Part shown: positions 1 to 7,675 of the stretch, piece by piece
How the letters are laid out: each line of letters starts with the position of its first letter
Numbering within the stretch: position 1 is the stretch's first letter
DNA from: Burkholderiaceae bacterium
GTDB taxonomy: Bacteria; Pseudomonadota; Gammaproteobacteria; Burkholderiales; Burkholderiaceae
Assembly (NCBI GenBank): GCA_030151165.1
Contig: JASLEM010000053.1
Location: 1 to 24,954, forward strand
Direction: 5' to 3'
Length of the DNA stretch: 24,954 nt
Notes under the pieces: model-generated
Told to the model about the DNA's origin: nothing
The model's database searches: none
Seen by the model: the letters and a program-made list of their open reading frames with translations, nothing else
Position numbers and translations under genes: made by a program

Positions 1-194
1 TGGTTGCCCAGCAGGCACTGGGCGGCGTCGCCGAGGGCCGCCAGGCGCTGCAGCACGGCCAGCGACTGCGGGCCGCGGTTGACGAGATCGCCCAGCACGT
101 GGATGCGGTCGCGCGAGGGCGAGAAGTCGACGGTGGCGAGCAGTTGCTCCAGCGGGTCGCAGCAGCCCTGGAGGTCGCCGATCAGATAATCCAT
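1..194 (-). CDS. apaH: Symmetrical Ap4A hydrolase ApaH, N-terminal part (cut by window edge)
   Basis: The reverse strand encodes a protein starting [11 protein letters not shown] and continuing through LGDLVNRGP to LLGN at the window edge. These are the first metal-binding blocks of the calcineurin-like phosphoesterase fold (GDxxG, GDxxxRGP, GNH), in the spacing typical of ApaH. The family hydrolyses diadenosine tetraphosphate symmetrically to two ADP in the cytoplasm and limits alarmone dinucleotides; that role is family knowledge. Only about 64 of roughly 270-280 residues are present, so integrity cannot be judged. The ATG at 194 directly precedes the conserved N-terminus, so the start is secure. 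The gene is divergent from the CorC-like gene, with about 90 bp between the two starts. Confidence 0.9.
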   Translation of the reverse strand, partial: MDYLIGDLQGCCDPLEQLLATVDFSPSRDRIHVLGDLVNRGPQSLAVLQRLAALGDAAQCLLGN

Positions 195-284
195 GGTCCG
201 ATTCTGCTACGCTCACGGGCTTTGGCCCCGCCGCGGCCAAGGATTCCCCTTCGCGGCACGAACCCCACGTGCTGCCTGCCCTCG
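195..284. other. Divergent intergenic region apaH / corC-like gene
   Basis: This 90-bp stretch separates two divergent starts. I see no convincing -35/-10 pair on either strand and no good Shine-Dalgarno sequence before the ATG at 285. Promoters for both genes presumably lie here or slightly inside the genes. Confidence 0.4.
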
Positions 285-1589
285 ATGGACGTCGCCCTTC
301 TCTTTTTCCTGATCGTGCTGAACGCCGCGTTCGCGATGTCGGAAATGGCGTTGACGGCGAGCCGCAAGGCGCGCCTGCAGGTGATGCTCGAGGCCGGCGA
401 GCGCGGCGCCGAGGCGGCGATCGAGCTGCACGACCACCCGACCAGGTTCCTGTCGACGGTGCAGGTGGGCATCACGTCGATCAGCGTGCTCAACGGCATC
501 GTCGGCGACGCCGCGTTCTCCGAGCCGCTGGGCGAATGGCTGCACGCGACCTTCGACATGAGCGTGCGCCCGGCCCACATCACGGCCACCGCGCTGGTGG
601 TGCTGATCATCACGGTGGTGACCATCATCTTCGGCGAGCTGGTGCCCAAGCGCATCGGCCAGGTCTTTCCCGAGACGGTCGCCAGCGTGCTGGCGCCGCC
701 GATGCAGATGCTGTCGACCGCGACGCGGCCGCTGGTGGTGCTGCTGTCCAAGACGACCGAAGGGATCCTGGGCCTGCTGGGCATCCGCGGCAACGCCAAG
801 CGCGAGGTGACGGAAGAGGAGATCGCCGCGAGCCTCGAGGAAGGCCTGGACGCCGGCGTGATCGAGGCCCAGGAGCACCAGATGGTGCGCAACGTGTTCC
901 GCCTGGACGACCGCCAGATCGGCTCGATGATGATCCCGCGCGCCGAGATCTCGTGGCTGGACGCCACCGCGCCGATCGCCGACGTGCTCAAGGCCGTGGC
1001 CGAGGACGAGTCGCACGCGCGCTACCCGGTGTGCCGCGGCGGCCTGGACGACGTCATCGGCGTCATCACCGCGCAGGGCCTGATCAAGCCGCTGGCGGAA
1101 GGGCGCATGCCGGTGCTGACCGAGCACCTGGAGCCGCCGGTGTTCGTGCCCGAGACGCTGTCCGGCATGGAGCTGCTGGATCATTTCCGCACGCACGTGG
1201 CGCAGCTCGTCTTCGTGGTCGACGAATACGGCGCGGTGCAGGGCGTCATCACGCTACGGGATGTCCTGGAGGCCATCACCGGCGAATTCGGCCCCGAATC
1301 GGGCGATGATGCGTGGGCGGTGCGCCGCGAGGACGGCAGCTGGCTGATGGACGGCCTGATCCCGGTGCCCGAGATCAAGGATCGCCTCGAAATCAAGGAT
1401 CTGCCCGAGGAAGACCGCGGGCGCTACAACACCCTGGCCGGCATGATCATGCTGTTGCTGGGACGCCTGCCCCGGACGACCGACACGGTCGAATGGGGCG
1501 ACTGGCGATTCGAGGTCGTCGACCTCGACGGCAAGCGAGTGGACAAGGTACTCGTGAGCCGGAACACTTCCCCTGGAGAACAATCATGA
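285..1589 (+). CDS. CorC/HlyC-family (CNNM, DUF21 + CBS pair) membrane protein
   Basis: The 434-residue protein has an N-terminal DUF21/CNNM membrane domain (about residues 1-190, with hydrophobic segments near 1-20, 60-85, 100-125 and 130-150, including the conserved FGELVPKRIG block). A CBS pair follows (about 215-330, with FVVDEYGAVQGVITLRDVL near its end), then a C-terminal CorC_HlyC domain (about 345-425). Relatives are linked to magnesium/cobalt efflux or membrane integrity; the older haemolysin name is probably misleading. I chose the ATG at 285 because the hydrophobic domain begins immediately there, while the in-frame upstream extension is low-complexity and overlaps apaH. The stop overlaps the next ATG (ATGA at 1586-1589), implying translational coupling with the SapC-like gene. 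The transported ion is not evident from sequence. Confidence 0.9.
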   Translation: MDVALLFFLIVLNAAFAMSEMALTASRKARLQVMLEAGERGAEAAIELHDHPTRFLSTVQVGITSISVLNGIVGDAAFSEPLGEWLHATFDMSVRPAHITATALVVLIITVVTIIFGELVPKRIGQVFPETVASVLAPPMQMLSTATRPLVVLLSKTTEGILGLLGIRGNAKREVTEEEIAASLEEGLDAGVIEAQEHQMVRNVFRLDDRQIGSMMIPRAEISWLDATAPIADVLKAVAEDESHARYPVCRGGLDDVIGVITAQGLIKPLAEGRMPVLTEHLEPPVFVPETLSGMELLDHFRTHVAQLVFVVDEYGAVQGVITLRDVLEAITGEFGPESGDDAWAVRREDGSWLMDGLIPVPEIKDRLEIKDLPEEDRGRYNTLAGMIMLLLGRLPRTTDTVEWGDWRFEVVDLDGKRVDKVLVSRNTSPGEQS

Positions 1590-2329
1590 TCGTCACGAAC
1601 CTGCACAAAGAACCGACCGCGCTGGACACCATCCTGCACCGCGACCTGCGCCTCGACACGTCGCTGAGCGCCGCGCCCCTGCTCGCGCCGTACACCTCGT
1701 TCATGATCACGCTGAGCGAGTTCGCCGAGGCGAGCCGCGACTTCCCGATCCTGTTCATCAACGTCAACGCCGAGCCGGGCAAGGAAGCGGTCGCGCCGGT
1801 CGCCGTCTTCGGCCTGAAGCAGGGCGAGAACCTGTTCCTCGAGGGCGAGGAGTGGAAGGGCAGCTACGTGCCGGCGATGATCCGCACCTACCCGTTCACG
1901 ATGGCGCGCATCGACGGCTCGGATCGCTGGGCGATGGTGTTCGACAACAGCTGGAAGGGCTTCTCGCGCACCGCCGGCATGGCGCTGTTCGACGACCAGG
2001 GCCAGGCCACCGACCTGCTGAACAACGTCCACAAGTTCACGCAGGAACTCGAGGCCGACATCAACCGCACCCGCCAGTTCTGCGAGTTCCTGATCGAGAA
2101 GAAACTGCTCAAGCCGATGCGCTTCGACGCGACGCTGGCCAACGGCGAGACGCTGTCGGTCGACGGCTTCATGACGGTCGACACCGAGGCACTGAGCGCG
2201 ATGAGCGACGCCGACCTCGCGCAGATGGTGCGCAGCGGCCTGATCGGCCTGCTGCAGACGCACCAGGTGTCGCTGGTCAACATGCGCCGCCTGCTCGACC
2301 GCCGAGTCGCGCAGCAGGCCGCCGCCTGA
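1586..2329 (+). CDS. SapC family protein
   Basis: The 247-residue product matches the SapC family over its whole length. Recognisable parts are the N-terminal APLLAPYTSFMITLSEF-like segment, a central FLEGEEWKGSYVPAMIRTYPF-like block and a C-terminal MVRSGLIGLLQTHQVSL-like block. The family was named from a Campylobacter S-layer locus, but no biochemical role is established in proteobacteria. There is no signal peptide or membrane segment, so the protein is predicted cytoplasmic. A GGAG at 1575-1578 lies 7 nt before the ATG, inside the end of the corC-like gene, and the two genes overlap by 4 bp (ATGA), so they form one operon. A strong hairpin follows about 45 bp after the stop. Confidence 0.85.
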   Translation: MIVTNLHKEPTALDTILHRDLRLDTSLSAAPLLAPYTSFMITLSEFAEASRDFPILFINVNAEPGKEAVAPVAVFGLKQGENLFLEGEEWKGSYVPAMIRTYPFTMARIDGSDRWAMVFDNSWKGFSRTAGMALFDDQGQATDLLNNVHKFTQELEADINRTRQFCEFLIEKKLLKPMRFDATLANGETLSVDGFMTVDTEALSAMSDADLAQMVRSGLIGLLQTHQVSLVNMRRLLDRRVAQQAAA

Positions 2330-2373
2330 TCACGGCCTGATCGCCGCGCCCGCCTACGCGGGCCGGTACGCCG

Positions 2374-2397
2374 AACGCCCGCCCCGCGCGGGCGTTT
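2374..2397. terminator. Rho-independent-type hairpin between convergent genes
   Basis: A perfect 9-bp stem (AACGCCCGC at 2374-2382 with GCGGGCGTT at 2388-2396) has a 5-nt loop and a short T stretch. It lies between the convergent ends of the SapC-like gene (2329) and the histidine kinase gene (2415). A smaller GCCCGC/GCGGGC hairpin precedes it at 2348-2363. It probably serves the plus-strand operon and may act in both directions. Confidence 0.7.
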
Positions 2398-2414
2398 CCA
2401 TTGGCGCCTGCCGT

Positions 2415-4826
2415 TCATCCTTCGGAGAAGAAGCCGTGCGCCGCGTTCGGCGCCGCGCGCAACGCCACGTGCAGCCGGCTGCCGCTGCGGCCGTCCGACT
2501 CCGCCCACACGCGCCCGCCGAGCGCCGTCGCGATGCGGCGGCAGATCGCCAGGCCGAGCCCGCTGCCCTCGGCCTGCCGATAGCCCTGCAGCCGGTGGAA
2601 CGGCGTGAAGATGCGCTCCAGCTCGGCCGGCGCGATGCCGATGCCGTTGTCGGACAGCGTGACCACGACCAGGTCGACGATGCGTTCGGTCGAGACGGCG
2701 ATGCGCGGCTGCACCCCCGGTGCCGTATGGCGGATCGCGTTGATCAGCAGGTTCTGGAACAGCAGCTCGACGAGGCTGGCCTGGCCGAGGACGGCTGGCA
2801 GCGTGTCCTCCACCACGATCGTCGCGCCGCTGGCCGCGATGCGCGCATGCAGCAGCACGCGCAGGTCGGCGAAGACGCGGTCGAGCGGCACGACGTCCCG
2901 TGCCATGTTCGGCGCGCGCTCGAGGCGCACGAACTGCAGCACGTCGTCGAGCATCGCCTTCATGTGCGCCGATGCCTGGCGCATCAGCGTGAAGTAGCGC
3001 ACCGCGTCGGGCGGCAGCTGCGTGCCGTAGTCTTCCTCGATCAGGCCGCCGAACTGCGAGATCGTGTTCAGCGGCTCGCGCAGGTCGTGCGCGGCGATGC
3101 GGGCGAACTGCTGCAGGCCTTCGTTGGCGTGCTGGAGGTCCTCGACCAGCTGGCGCAGCTCCTGCGCGGCCTCGACGCGCTCGGTGACGTCGTGCAGCGT
3201 GGCGACGACCCCCGCGCGCGCGCCGGCCGCGTCGTAGGCCGGCGACAGCGCGACCTCCATCACGCGCGGCCCGGCGGGGAACACGATCGCCGACTGGAAG
3301 CGCGACGCCTCGCCCGCCAGCGCGCGCGCGAGCGGCGTCGCGATCTCGGAGGCGAACGCCTCCTGCCCCGCGACCTCGGCCGGGCGGCGGCCGTGCACCG
3401 CGTTGCCGTTCGTCTCCCACATCCGCTCGAACGCGCGGTTCACGCTGCGGTAGCGCAGCTCGCGGTCGATGAAGAACGCGAGGTCGCTGGTGGCGGACGT
3501 GAGCGCGGCGAGGCGGTCGCGCTCGCGCTCGATCTCGCCGCGCATCGCGAGCTCGACCGAGATGTCCTCGAACGCCAGCACCATGCCGCGCGTGGTGTCC
3601 GAGGCCGACGCCGCGCTCGCGAGGGTGTCGATCGCGTGGCCGCCGGCCGTGCGCAGCCGCACGTGCAGCTTGCGGCCCTGCGCCGCGAACAGGCGGTGGT
3701 GCCAGCGCTCCGGCGGCTGGCCGGGGGCGGCCTCGCCCGTCACGAAGCGCTCGAAGGGCGCGCCGCGCACGTCGGCGGCGCTGTCGTAGCCGAGCGTCGC
3801 GAGCCACTGCGCGTTGACCTCGGTCGTGCGGCCGTCCTCGTCGAGCGACTGCAGCATCACGGGCGCGTTGTCGTACAGGCGCCGGAAGCGCTCGCGGCTG
3901 TCCTGCAGCACGTCGTTGGCCTGCTGGATGCGCTTGAGCGCGACCGACAGCACCTGGATCGGCAACGCGATCGCCATCCCCGGCAGGAAGAGGTTGAACC
4001 CGATCCAGCCAAGGCTGAAGCCGCCCTCCGGCGCCGTGCCGTGGGCGACGACGCAGGCGGCGCCGGCCAGGCAGGCCCACACCACGAGGAAGCGCGTGCG
4101 TGGCCCGGCGGCCAGCGCCGCCATGCCCAGCACGAGGCTGCAGAACGCGAACGGGCGCGACATCGTCGTCACGCTGAGGATCGTGACGACGATGACCAGC
4201 GTGGTCAGCAGCACGGTGATCGCGGTGCTGCGCCGCTCCAGCGCGACCAGCGGGCGCATGCGCAGCGCGAGCGCGAGCGGGAACAGCGCGAGCGTGGCGA
4301 AGCTGTCGGCGGTGTACGTGCCGAGCCACCGCACCGGCTCGCTCGCGGCGATGGCGGCGACACCGGCCGGCGTCGCCGCGGGCACCCGCAGCAGCGCGGC
4401 CACCGTGGCGCCCAGCAACGGCGGCAGCAGCGCGACCGCCGCGAGCAGCCCCGCGAACGCGAGCGGCGCGGTGGCGCAGGCGGTGCGCTCGAGGATCGCG
4501 ACAGCCAGCCACGCGCCGGCGACGCCCTCCGCGCCATAGACCATCGCGCGCTCGAGTGCGGCGCGCGGGCCGTCGCCGCCGGCCCAGAGCGCGGCGGCGA
4601 TCGTCGCGAGCGCCACCGGCACCAGCAGCGGCCAGCGGCGCCGGTGCGCGGTCGCGAGCAGCGCGATCAGCGCCGGCGCCGCCCACGACACGGTCGCGCC
4701 CGCGAGCGCCGCCGACTCGAACACCCGCGCGAACAGCGTCAGCGACGCCAGCCCCGCGAGCGCCCAGGCGAGGTCGCTGCGCAGCGTGCGGGGGAGCACG
4801 CAGGTTTCCGCGGACGCGTCGTTCAT
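2415..4826 (-). CDS. Membrane sensor histidine kinase (MASE1-like, PAS, PAS, HisKA, HATPase)
   Basis: The 803-residue protein starts with a MASE1-like membrane sensor region of about eight hydrophobic segments (roughly residues 15-300). Two PAS-type domains follow (about 308-426 and 440-550), the first with an LYDNAPVMLQSLDEDG motif. A short coiled coil leads to a HisKA domain whose H-box is AAHDLREPLNTI (phosphorylated His near residue 580). The HATPase domain has an N-box NLLINAIRH (about 692-700), G1 DNGIGI (726-731) and G2 GSGLGL (754-759), so it looks catalytically complete. The signal is unknown. I prefer the ATG at 4826; a GTG at 4838 in the same frame is possible. The upstream response-regulator gene ends only 34 bp before, so the two are almost certainly one operon and a cognate pair. 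It is convergent with the SapC-like gene. Confidence 0.88.
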   Translation of the reverse strand: MNDASAETCVLPRTLRSDLAWALAGLASLTLFARVFESAALAGATVSWAAPALIALLATAHRRRWPLLVPVALATIAAALWAGGDGPRAALERAMVYGAEGVAGAWLAVAILERTACATAPLAFAGLLAAVALLPPLLGATVAALLRVPAATPAGVAAIAASEPVRWLGTYTADSFATLALFPLALALRMRPLVALERRSTAITVLLTTLVIVVTILSVTTMSRPFAFCSLVLGMAALAAGPRTRFLVVWACLAGAACVVAHGTAPEGGFSLGWIGFNLFLPGMAIALPIQVLSVALKRIQQANDVLQDSRERFRRLYDNAPVMLQSLDEDGRTTEVNAQWLATLGYDSAADVRGAPFERFVTGEAAPGQPPERWHHRLFAAQGRKLHVRLRTAGGHAIDTLASAASASDTTRGMVLAFEDISVELAMRGEIERERDRLAALTSATSDLAFFIDRELRYRSVNRAFERMWETNGNAVHGRRPAEVAGQEAFASEIATPLARALAGEASRFQSAIVFPAGPRVMEVALSPAYDAAGARAGVVATLHDVTERVEAAQELRQLVEDLQHANEGLQQFARIAAHDLREPLNTISQFGGLIEEDYGTQLPPDAVRYFTLMRQASAHMKAMLDDVLQFVRLERAPNMARDVVPLDRVFADLRVLLHARIAASGATIVVEDTLPAVLGQASLVELLFQNLLINAIRHTAPGVQPRIAVSTERIVDLVVVTLSDNGIGIAPAELERIFTPFHRLQGYRQAEGSGLGLAICRRIATALGGRVWAESDGRSGSRLHVALRAAPNAAHGFFSEG

Positions 4827-4860
4827 GGCGGCCCGCACGGCAATGCGGGTGCCACCTCGA

Positions 4861-5265
4861 TCACTCGTTCGTGGTGGTCGGCGCGTCGATGAGCGCCCCC
4901 AGCCCGCGCGCGCTGGCCACGCTGATCGGCTTGACGACGTAGCCGCGCACGCAGCCGTAGGCCTCGGCGCGCGAGCGGTCCTGCGGGTCGGGCGAGCTCG
5001 TCAGCATCACGACGGCGGCGCGCGCCTGCTGCGCATCGGCCAGCGCGCGATAGGCGTCGAGGAACTGGAAGCCGTCCATGCCGGGCATGTTGATGTCGAG
5101 CAGGATCATGTCGACGTCGCGGCCGACCGGCGTGCGCAGGTGCGCCAGCGCGGCGCTCGCCGATTCGAACTCGAGGACTTCGTCGCAGAGGCCCGAGCGG
5201 CTGACGATGATGCGCGAGAAGAGCAGGTCGGCTTCGCTGTCGTCGATCAGCATCACGGTCTTCAT
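4861..5265 (-). CDS. Single-domain (CheY/Rcp-type) response regulator
   Basis: The 134-residue protein is a lone receiver domain. It has the acidic pair in MLIDDSEAD (residues 8-9), the phosphoacceptor Asp in MILLDINMPGMDG (about residue 57), the switch Thr in VVMLTSSPDPQD, and the conserved Lys in YVVKP. There is no DNA-binding or enzymatic output domain. Extra residues around the switch (SSPDPQDRSRAEAYG) resemble Rcp1-type regulators that act as phosphate shuttles or by protein contact; that comparison is family knowledge. It lies 34 bp upstream of the MASE1-like kinase on the same strand, its likely phosphodonor. Output would have to go through a further partner not visible in this window. 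Confidence 0.9.
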   Translation of the reverse strand: MKTVMLIDDSEADLLFSRIIVSRSGLCDEVLEFESASAALAHLRTPVGRDVDMILLDINMPGMDGFQFLDAYRALADAQQARAAVVMLTSSPDPQDRSRAEAYGCVRGYVVKPISVASARGLGALIDAPTTTNE

Positions 5266-5297
5266 GGTTCGCGATTCTGATCGCGTGTGCGGTCGAC

Positions 5298-5330
5298 GGG
5301 GGGCAGGCTTGTCCCCCTTGAACTAGGGGG
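5298..5330. promoter_or_regulatory. G-tract/C-tract/G-tract inverted repeats upstream of the response regulator
   Basis: CCCCCT (5313-5318) and AGGGGG (5325-5330) form an inverted repeat around TGAACT. A third tract of six G (5298-5303) can pair with the same C tract. The element lies 33-65 bp upstream of the response-regulator start (5265) and downstream of the IclR gene end (5397). It could be an operator for an unidentified regulator or a structured leader. As an IclR terminator it would be weak, because no T-run follows on the minus strand. The rest of the 131-bp gap shows nothing clear. Confidence 0.4.
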
Positions 5331-5396
5331 TGATCCCTTGGAATGCGGTTGACTGCTCGCGCGATCAGTGCGATCGCAGGCTTGGCGTCGTGCTCG

Positions 5397-6269
5397 TCAG
5401 GCGGGCGGCTTCCAGCCGAGCCGGCGCGAGAGCTGCGCCGCCGCAGGTCGCAGTTCGGCGGCGACCGCGCCGCCGGGCGTCGCGTCGAACGTGGCGCTCG
5501 GGCCGATCGCGGTGAGGCCCAGCACGAGCCGCCCCTGCGCGTCGAACACCGGCACGGCCACCGCGCTGACGCCGGGCAGCGCCACGCCGTCGATGTGCGC
5601 GACGCCGTCCGCGCGCACCCGCGCGACCTCGCGGTCGAACGCCGCGCCGAGGCCGAAGGTGCCACCCGCGCCGCCCGCGCGAGCGCGTGACGCGCGCGCC
5701 GTGCCCGCGGGCGCGAGCCTCGCTTCCTCGGCCAGCGCGTCGCGCACCGCGTCGGGCGGCCCGTACGCGGCGAACAGCCGGCCGGACGCGGTGCCGGAGA
5801 TGCTCATCACCGTGCCATGCCGCATCGACACGTGCACCGGCGACGGCGCCTCCGCGATGCGCACGGCGGTCGGCCCGCGGTGGCCCCACACCGCGATCGC
5901 GACCGTGTGGCCGGTGCGGTGCGCGAGCTCGTCGATCAGCGGCGTCGCGAGCCGCACCGGGTCGTACTGCTGCAGCCCGATCAGGCCCATCTGCAGCGCG
6001 AGCGGGCCGAGGCCGTAGCGGCCGCCCTCGGTCTCGCGCTCGACGAGGCCGAGCTTGATGAAGCTGACGAGGTACGGATGCGCCTTGCCGGGGCTCATCG
6101 CGGCGGCCTGCGCGAGATCCTTCAGCGCGAGCGGCTGCCCGTGGTGCGCGAGCGCGAGCAGCAGCCGCCCGCCGACCTCGATCGACTGGATGCCGCGCGG
6201 CTGCGATTCGCGCGGGCGGCGCGGCGTCCTGGCGGCGGCGGGAGAGGGCGGGGACGTCGGCTTGGGCAA
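5397..6269 (-). CDS. IclR-family regulator, probably of the homogentisate genes
   Basis: The product is 290 residues if started at the TTG at 6269. It has an N-terminal winged helix ([13 protein letters not shown]... through [21 protein letters not shown]) and a C-terminal IclR effector domain including the [23 protein letters not shown] block. Family members act as dimers or tetramers that sense aromatic or small organic acids. I chose TTG because GAGG lies 6 nt upstream and because the in-frame ATG at 6347 would fall upstream of the predicted promoter, inside the operator. The first 25 residues are Pro/Arg-rich and look disordered. The gene is divergent from hmgA-fahA, the usual position of an HmgR-type local repressor; that role and its ligand (homogentisate) are inference. 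Confidence 0.85.
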   Translation of the reverse strand: MPKPTSPPSPAAARTPRRPRESQPRGIQSIEVGGRLLLALAHHGQPLALKDLAQAAAMSPGKAHPYLVSFIKLGLVERETEGGRYGLGPLALQMGLIGLQQYDPVRLATPLIDELAHRTGHTVAIAVWGHRGPTAVRIAEAPSPVHVSMRHGTVMSISGTASGRLFAAYGPPDAVRDALAEEARLAPAGTARASRARAGGAGGTFGLGAAFDREVARVRADGVAHIDGVALPGVSAVAVPVFDAQGRLVLGLTAIGPSATFDATPGGAVAAELRPAAAQLSRRLGWKPPA

Positions 6270-6281
6270 GAGGAGCCTCGT

Positions 6282-6310
6282 TGGACAGGGGTGGGCGCGC
6301 TGGCTATGAT
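6282..6310 (+). promoter_or_regulatory. Sigma-70-type promoter of hmgA-fahA
   Basis: TGGACA (6282-6287), a 17-bp spacer and TATGAT (6305-6310) form a good -35/-10 pair with five of six matches in each hexamer. The predicted start is near 6317, about 40 nt before the hmgA ATG. The -10 lies inside the perfect palindrome TGGCTATGATAGCCA (6301-6315). Confidence 0.6.
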
Positions 6311-6334
6311 AGCCACTCGATTCAGCATTGGCGA
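6306..6334 (-). promoter_or_regulatory. Divergent promoter of the iclR gene sharing the hmgA -10
   Basis: Read on the minus strand, the palindromic heptamer TATGATA gives the -10 TATCAT (6306-6311). Seventeen bp upstream is TCGCCA (complement of 6329-6334), four of six matches to a -35. Transcription would start near 6299, leaving a leader of about 30 nt before the TTG start at 6269. The -35 falls inside the proposed operator, which would explain autorepression. Confidence 0.4.
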
Positions 6335-6346
6335 ATCGATTCAGCA
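6317..6346. promoter_or_regulatory. Putative IclR operator: overlapping direct and inverted repeats
   Basis: TCGATTCAGCA occurs twice (6317-6327 and 6336-6346), 19 bp apart. The same stretch holds the inverted repeat CGATTC-N9-GAATCG (6318-6323/6333-6338) and the palindrome GAATCGATTC (6333-6342). It lies just downstream of the predicted hmgA start and across the predicted iclR -35, where a bound repressor could block both promoters. That IclR binds here is inference from position and symmetry. Confidence 0.55.
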
Positions 6347-6358
6347 AAGGTGAAACTC

Positions 6359-7675
6359 ATGACGACCGCTTCGTCGCCCGCCGACGGCCTCCATTCGGGC
6401 TTCGGCAACCACTTCAGCAGCGAGGCCGTGCCCGGCGCGCTGCCGCAGGGCCGCAACAGCCCGCAGCGCGCGCCGATGGGGCTGTACGCGGAGCTGCTGT
6501 CGGGCGCCGCGTTCACCGCGCCGCGCCACGCGAACCTGCGCACCTGGCTCTACCGGCGCCAGCCGTCGGTGCGCAGCGGGCCGTACGCGCCGATGGCGCA
6601 CGCGCTGCTGAAGACCGGCGCGAAGGACGGCGTCGACATCCCGCCCGATCCGCTGCGCTGGCATCCGCATGCGATGCCCGACGCGCCGGTCGACTTCGTC
6701 GACGGCCTGCGCACGATGGTGCTCAACGGCGACCCCGACGCGCAGACCGGCTGCGCCGTCCACCTCTACGCCGCGAACAAGCCGATGGGCGCGCGCGCGT
6801 TCGTCGACGTCGACGGCGAGCTGCTGCTGATCCCGCAGGACGGCGCGGTGCGTGTCACCACTGAGCTGGGCGTGCTGCACGCGGCGCCGGGCGAGATCGT
6901 GCTGGTGCCGCGCGGCATGCTGTTCAAGGTCGACCCCGCGACCGACGGCGCGAGCGCCAGCGGCTATGTCTGCGAGAACTACGGCGCCGCGTTCCGCCTG
7001 CCCGAGCTCGGCCCGATCGGCTCGAACGGCCTGGCCAACACGCGCGACTTCATCGCTCCGCGCGCCGCGTTCGACGACGGCCCCGCCCAGCCGCACGAGC
7101 TCGTGCGCAAGTTCGGCGGCCGGCTGTGGCGCGCACCGGCGGCGGCGTCGCCGTTCAACGTCGTCGCGTGGCACGGCAACCTCGTGCCCTACGTGTACGA
7201 CACGCGCCGCTTCAACACGATCGGCTCGATCAGCTTCGACCACCCGGATCCGTCGATCTTCACGGTGCTCACGTCGCCGTCCGACACCCCGGGCTGGGCC
7301 AACTGCGACTTCGTGATCTTCCCGCCGCGCTGGATGGTCGCCGAGGACACCTTCCGCCCGCCCTGGTACCACCGCAACGTGATGAGCGAGTGCATGGGGC
7401 TCGTCTACGGCCAGTACGACGCGAAGGAGGAAGGCTTCCGGCCGGGCGGGCTCTCGCTGCACAACAGCATGGTGCCGCACGGCCCCGACGCCGACGCGTA
7501 CGGCAAGGCCACCGCCGCCGAGCTCGCGCCGCGCAAGCTCGACAACACGCTCGCGTTCATGGTCGAGAGCCGCTGGCGCCTGCGCCCGACCGAGTTCGCG
7601 CTGAACGGCGGCCAGCTCGACACCGCGTACGCCGATTGCTGGGCGCCGCTCCAGGACAACTTCAAGGCGGACTGA
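6359..7675 (+). CDS. hmgA: Homogentisate 1,2-dioxygenase
   Basis: The 438-residue enzyme matches the family along its whole length, from the N-terminal [20 protein letters not shown] block onward. It opens the ring of homogentisate with O2 to give maleylacetoacetate in Tyr/Phe catabolism. The Fe(II) ligands of the human enzyme (His335, Glu341, His371) correspond to His338, Glu344 (WYHRNVMSE) and His374 (VPHGPD). The cupin core and the carboxylate-binding surroundings look intact. The ATG at 6359 follows AAAGG at 6346-6350. The stop overlaps the fahA start (TGATG, with fahA ATG at 7675), so the two are translationally coupled. It is divergent from the IclR gene. Confidence 0.97.
   Translation: MTTASSPADGLHSGFGNHFSSEAVPGALPQGRNSPQRAPMGLYAELLSGAAFTAPRHANLRTWLYRRQPSVRSGPYAPMAHALLKTGAKDGVDIPPDPLRWHPHAMPDAPVDFVDGLRTMVLNGDPDAQTGCAVHLYAANKPMGARAFVDVDGELLLIPQDGAVRVTTELGVLHAAPGEIVLVPRGMLFKVDPATDGASASGYVCENYGAAFRLPELGPIGSNGLANTRDFIAPRAAFDDGPAQPHELVRKFGGRLWRAPAAASPFNVVAWHGNLVPYVYDTRRFNTIGSISFDHPDPSIFTVLTSPSDTPGWANCDFVIFPPRWMVAEDTFRPPWYHRNVMSECMGLVYGQYDAKEEGFRPGGLSLHNSMVPHGPDADAYGKATAAELAPRKLDNTLAFMVESRWRLRPTEFALNGGQLDTAYADCWAPLQDNFKAD

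Noticed and set aside
1888..4892. Very long open frames opposite and beside the histidine kinase gene (over 800 codons on both strands)
   Set aside because: Their translations are Arg/Ala/Gly-rich with no domains, as expected of shadow frames in GC-rich DNA; the kinase frame has clear motifs.
6301..6315. TGGCTATGATAGCCA as a terminator hairpin
   Set aside because: It has a 7-bp stem with essentially no loop, no T-run, and lies between divergent genes with -10 elements in it.
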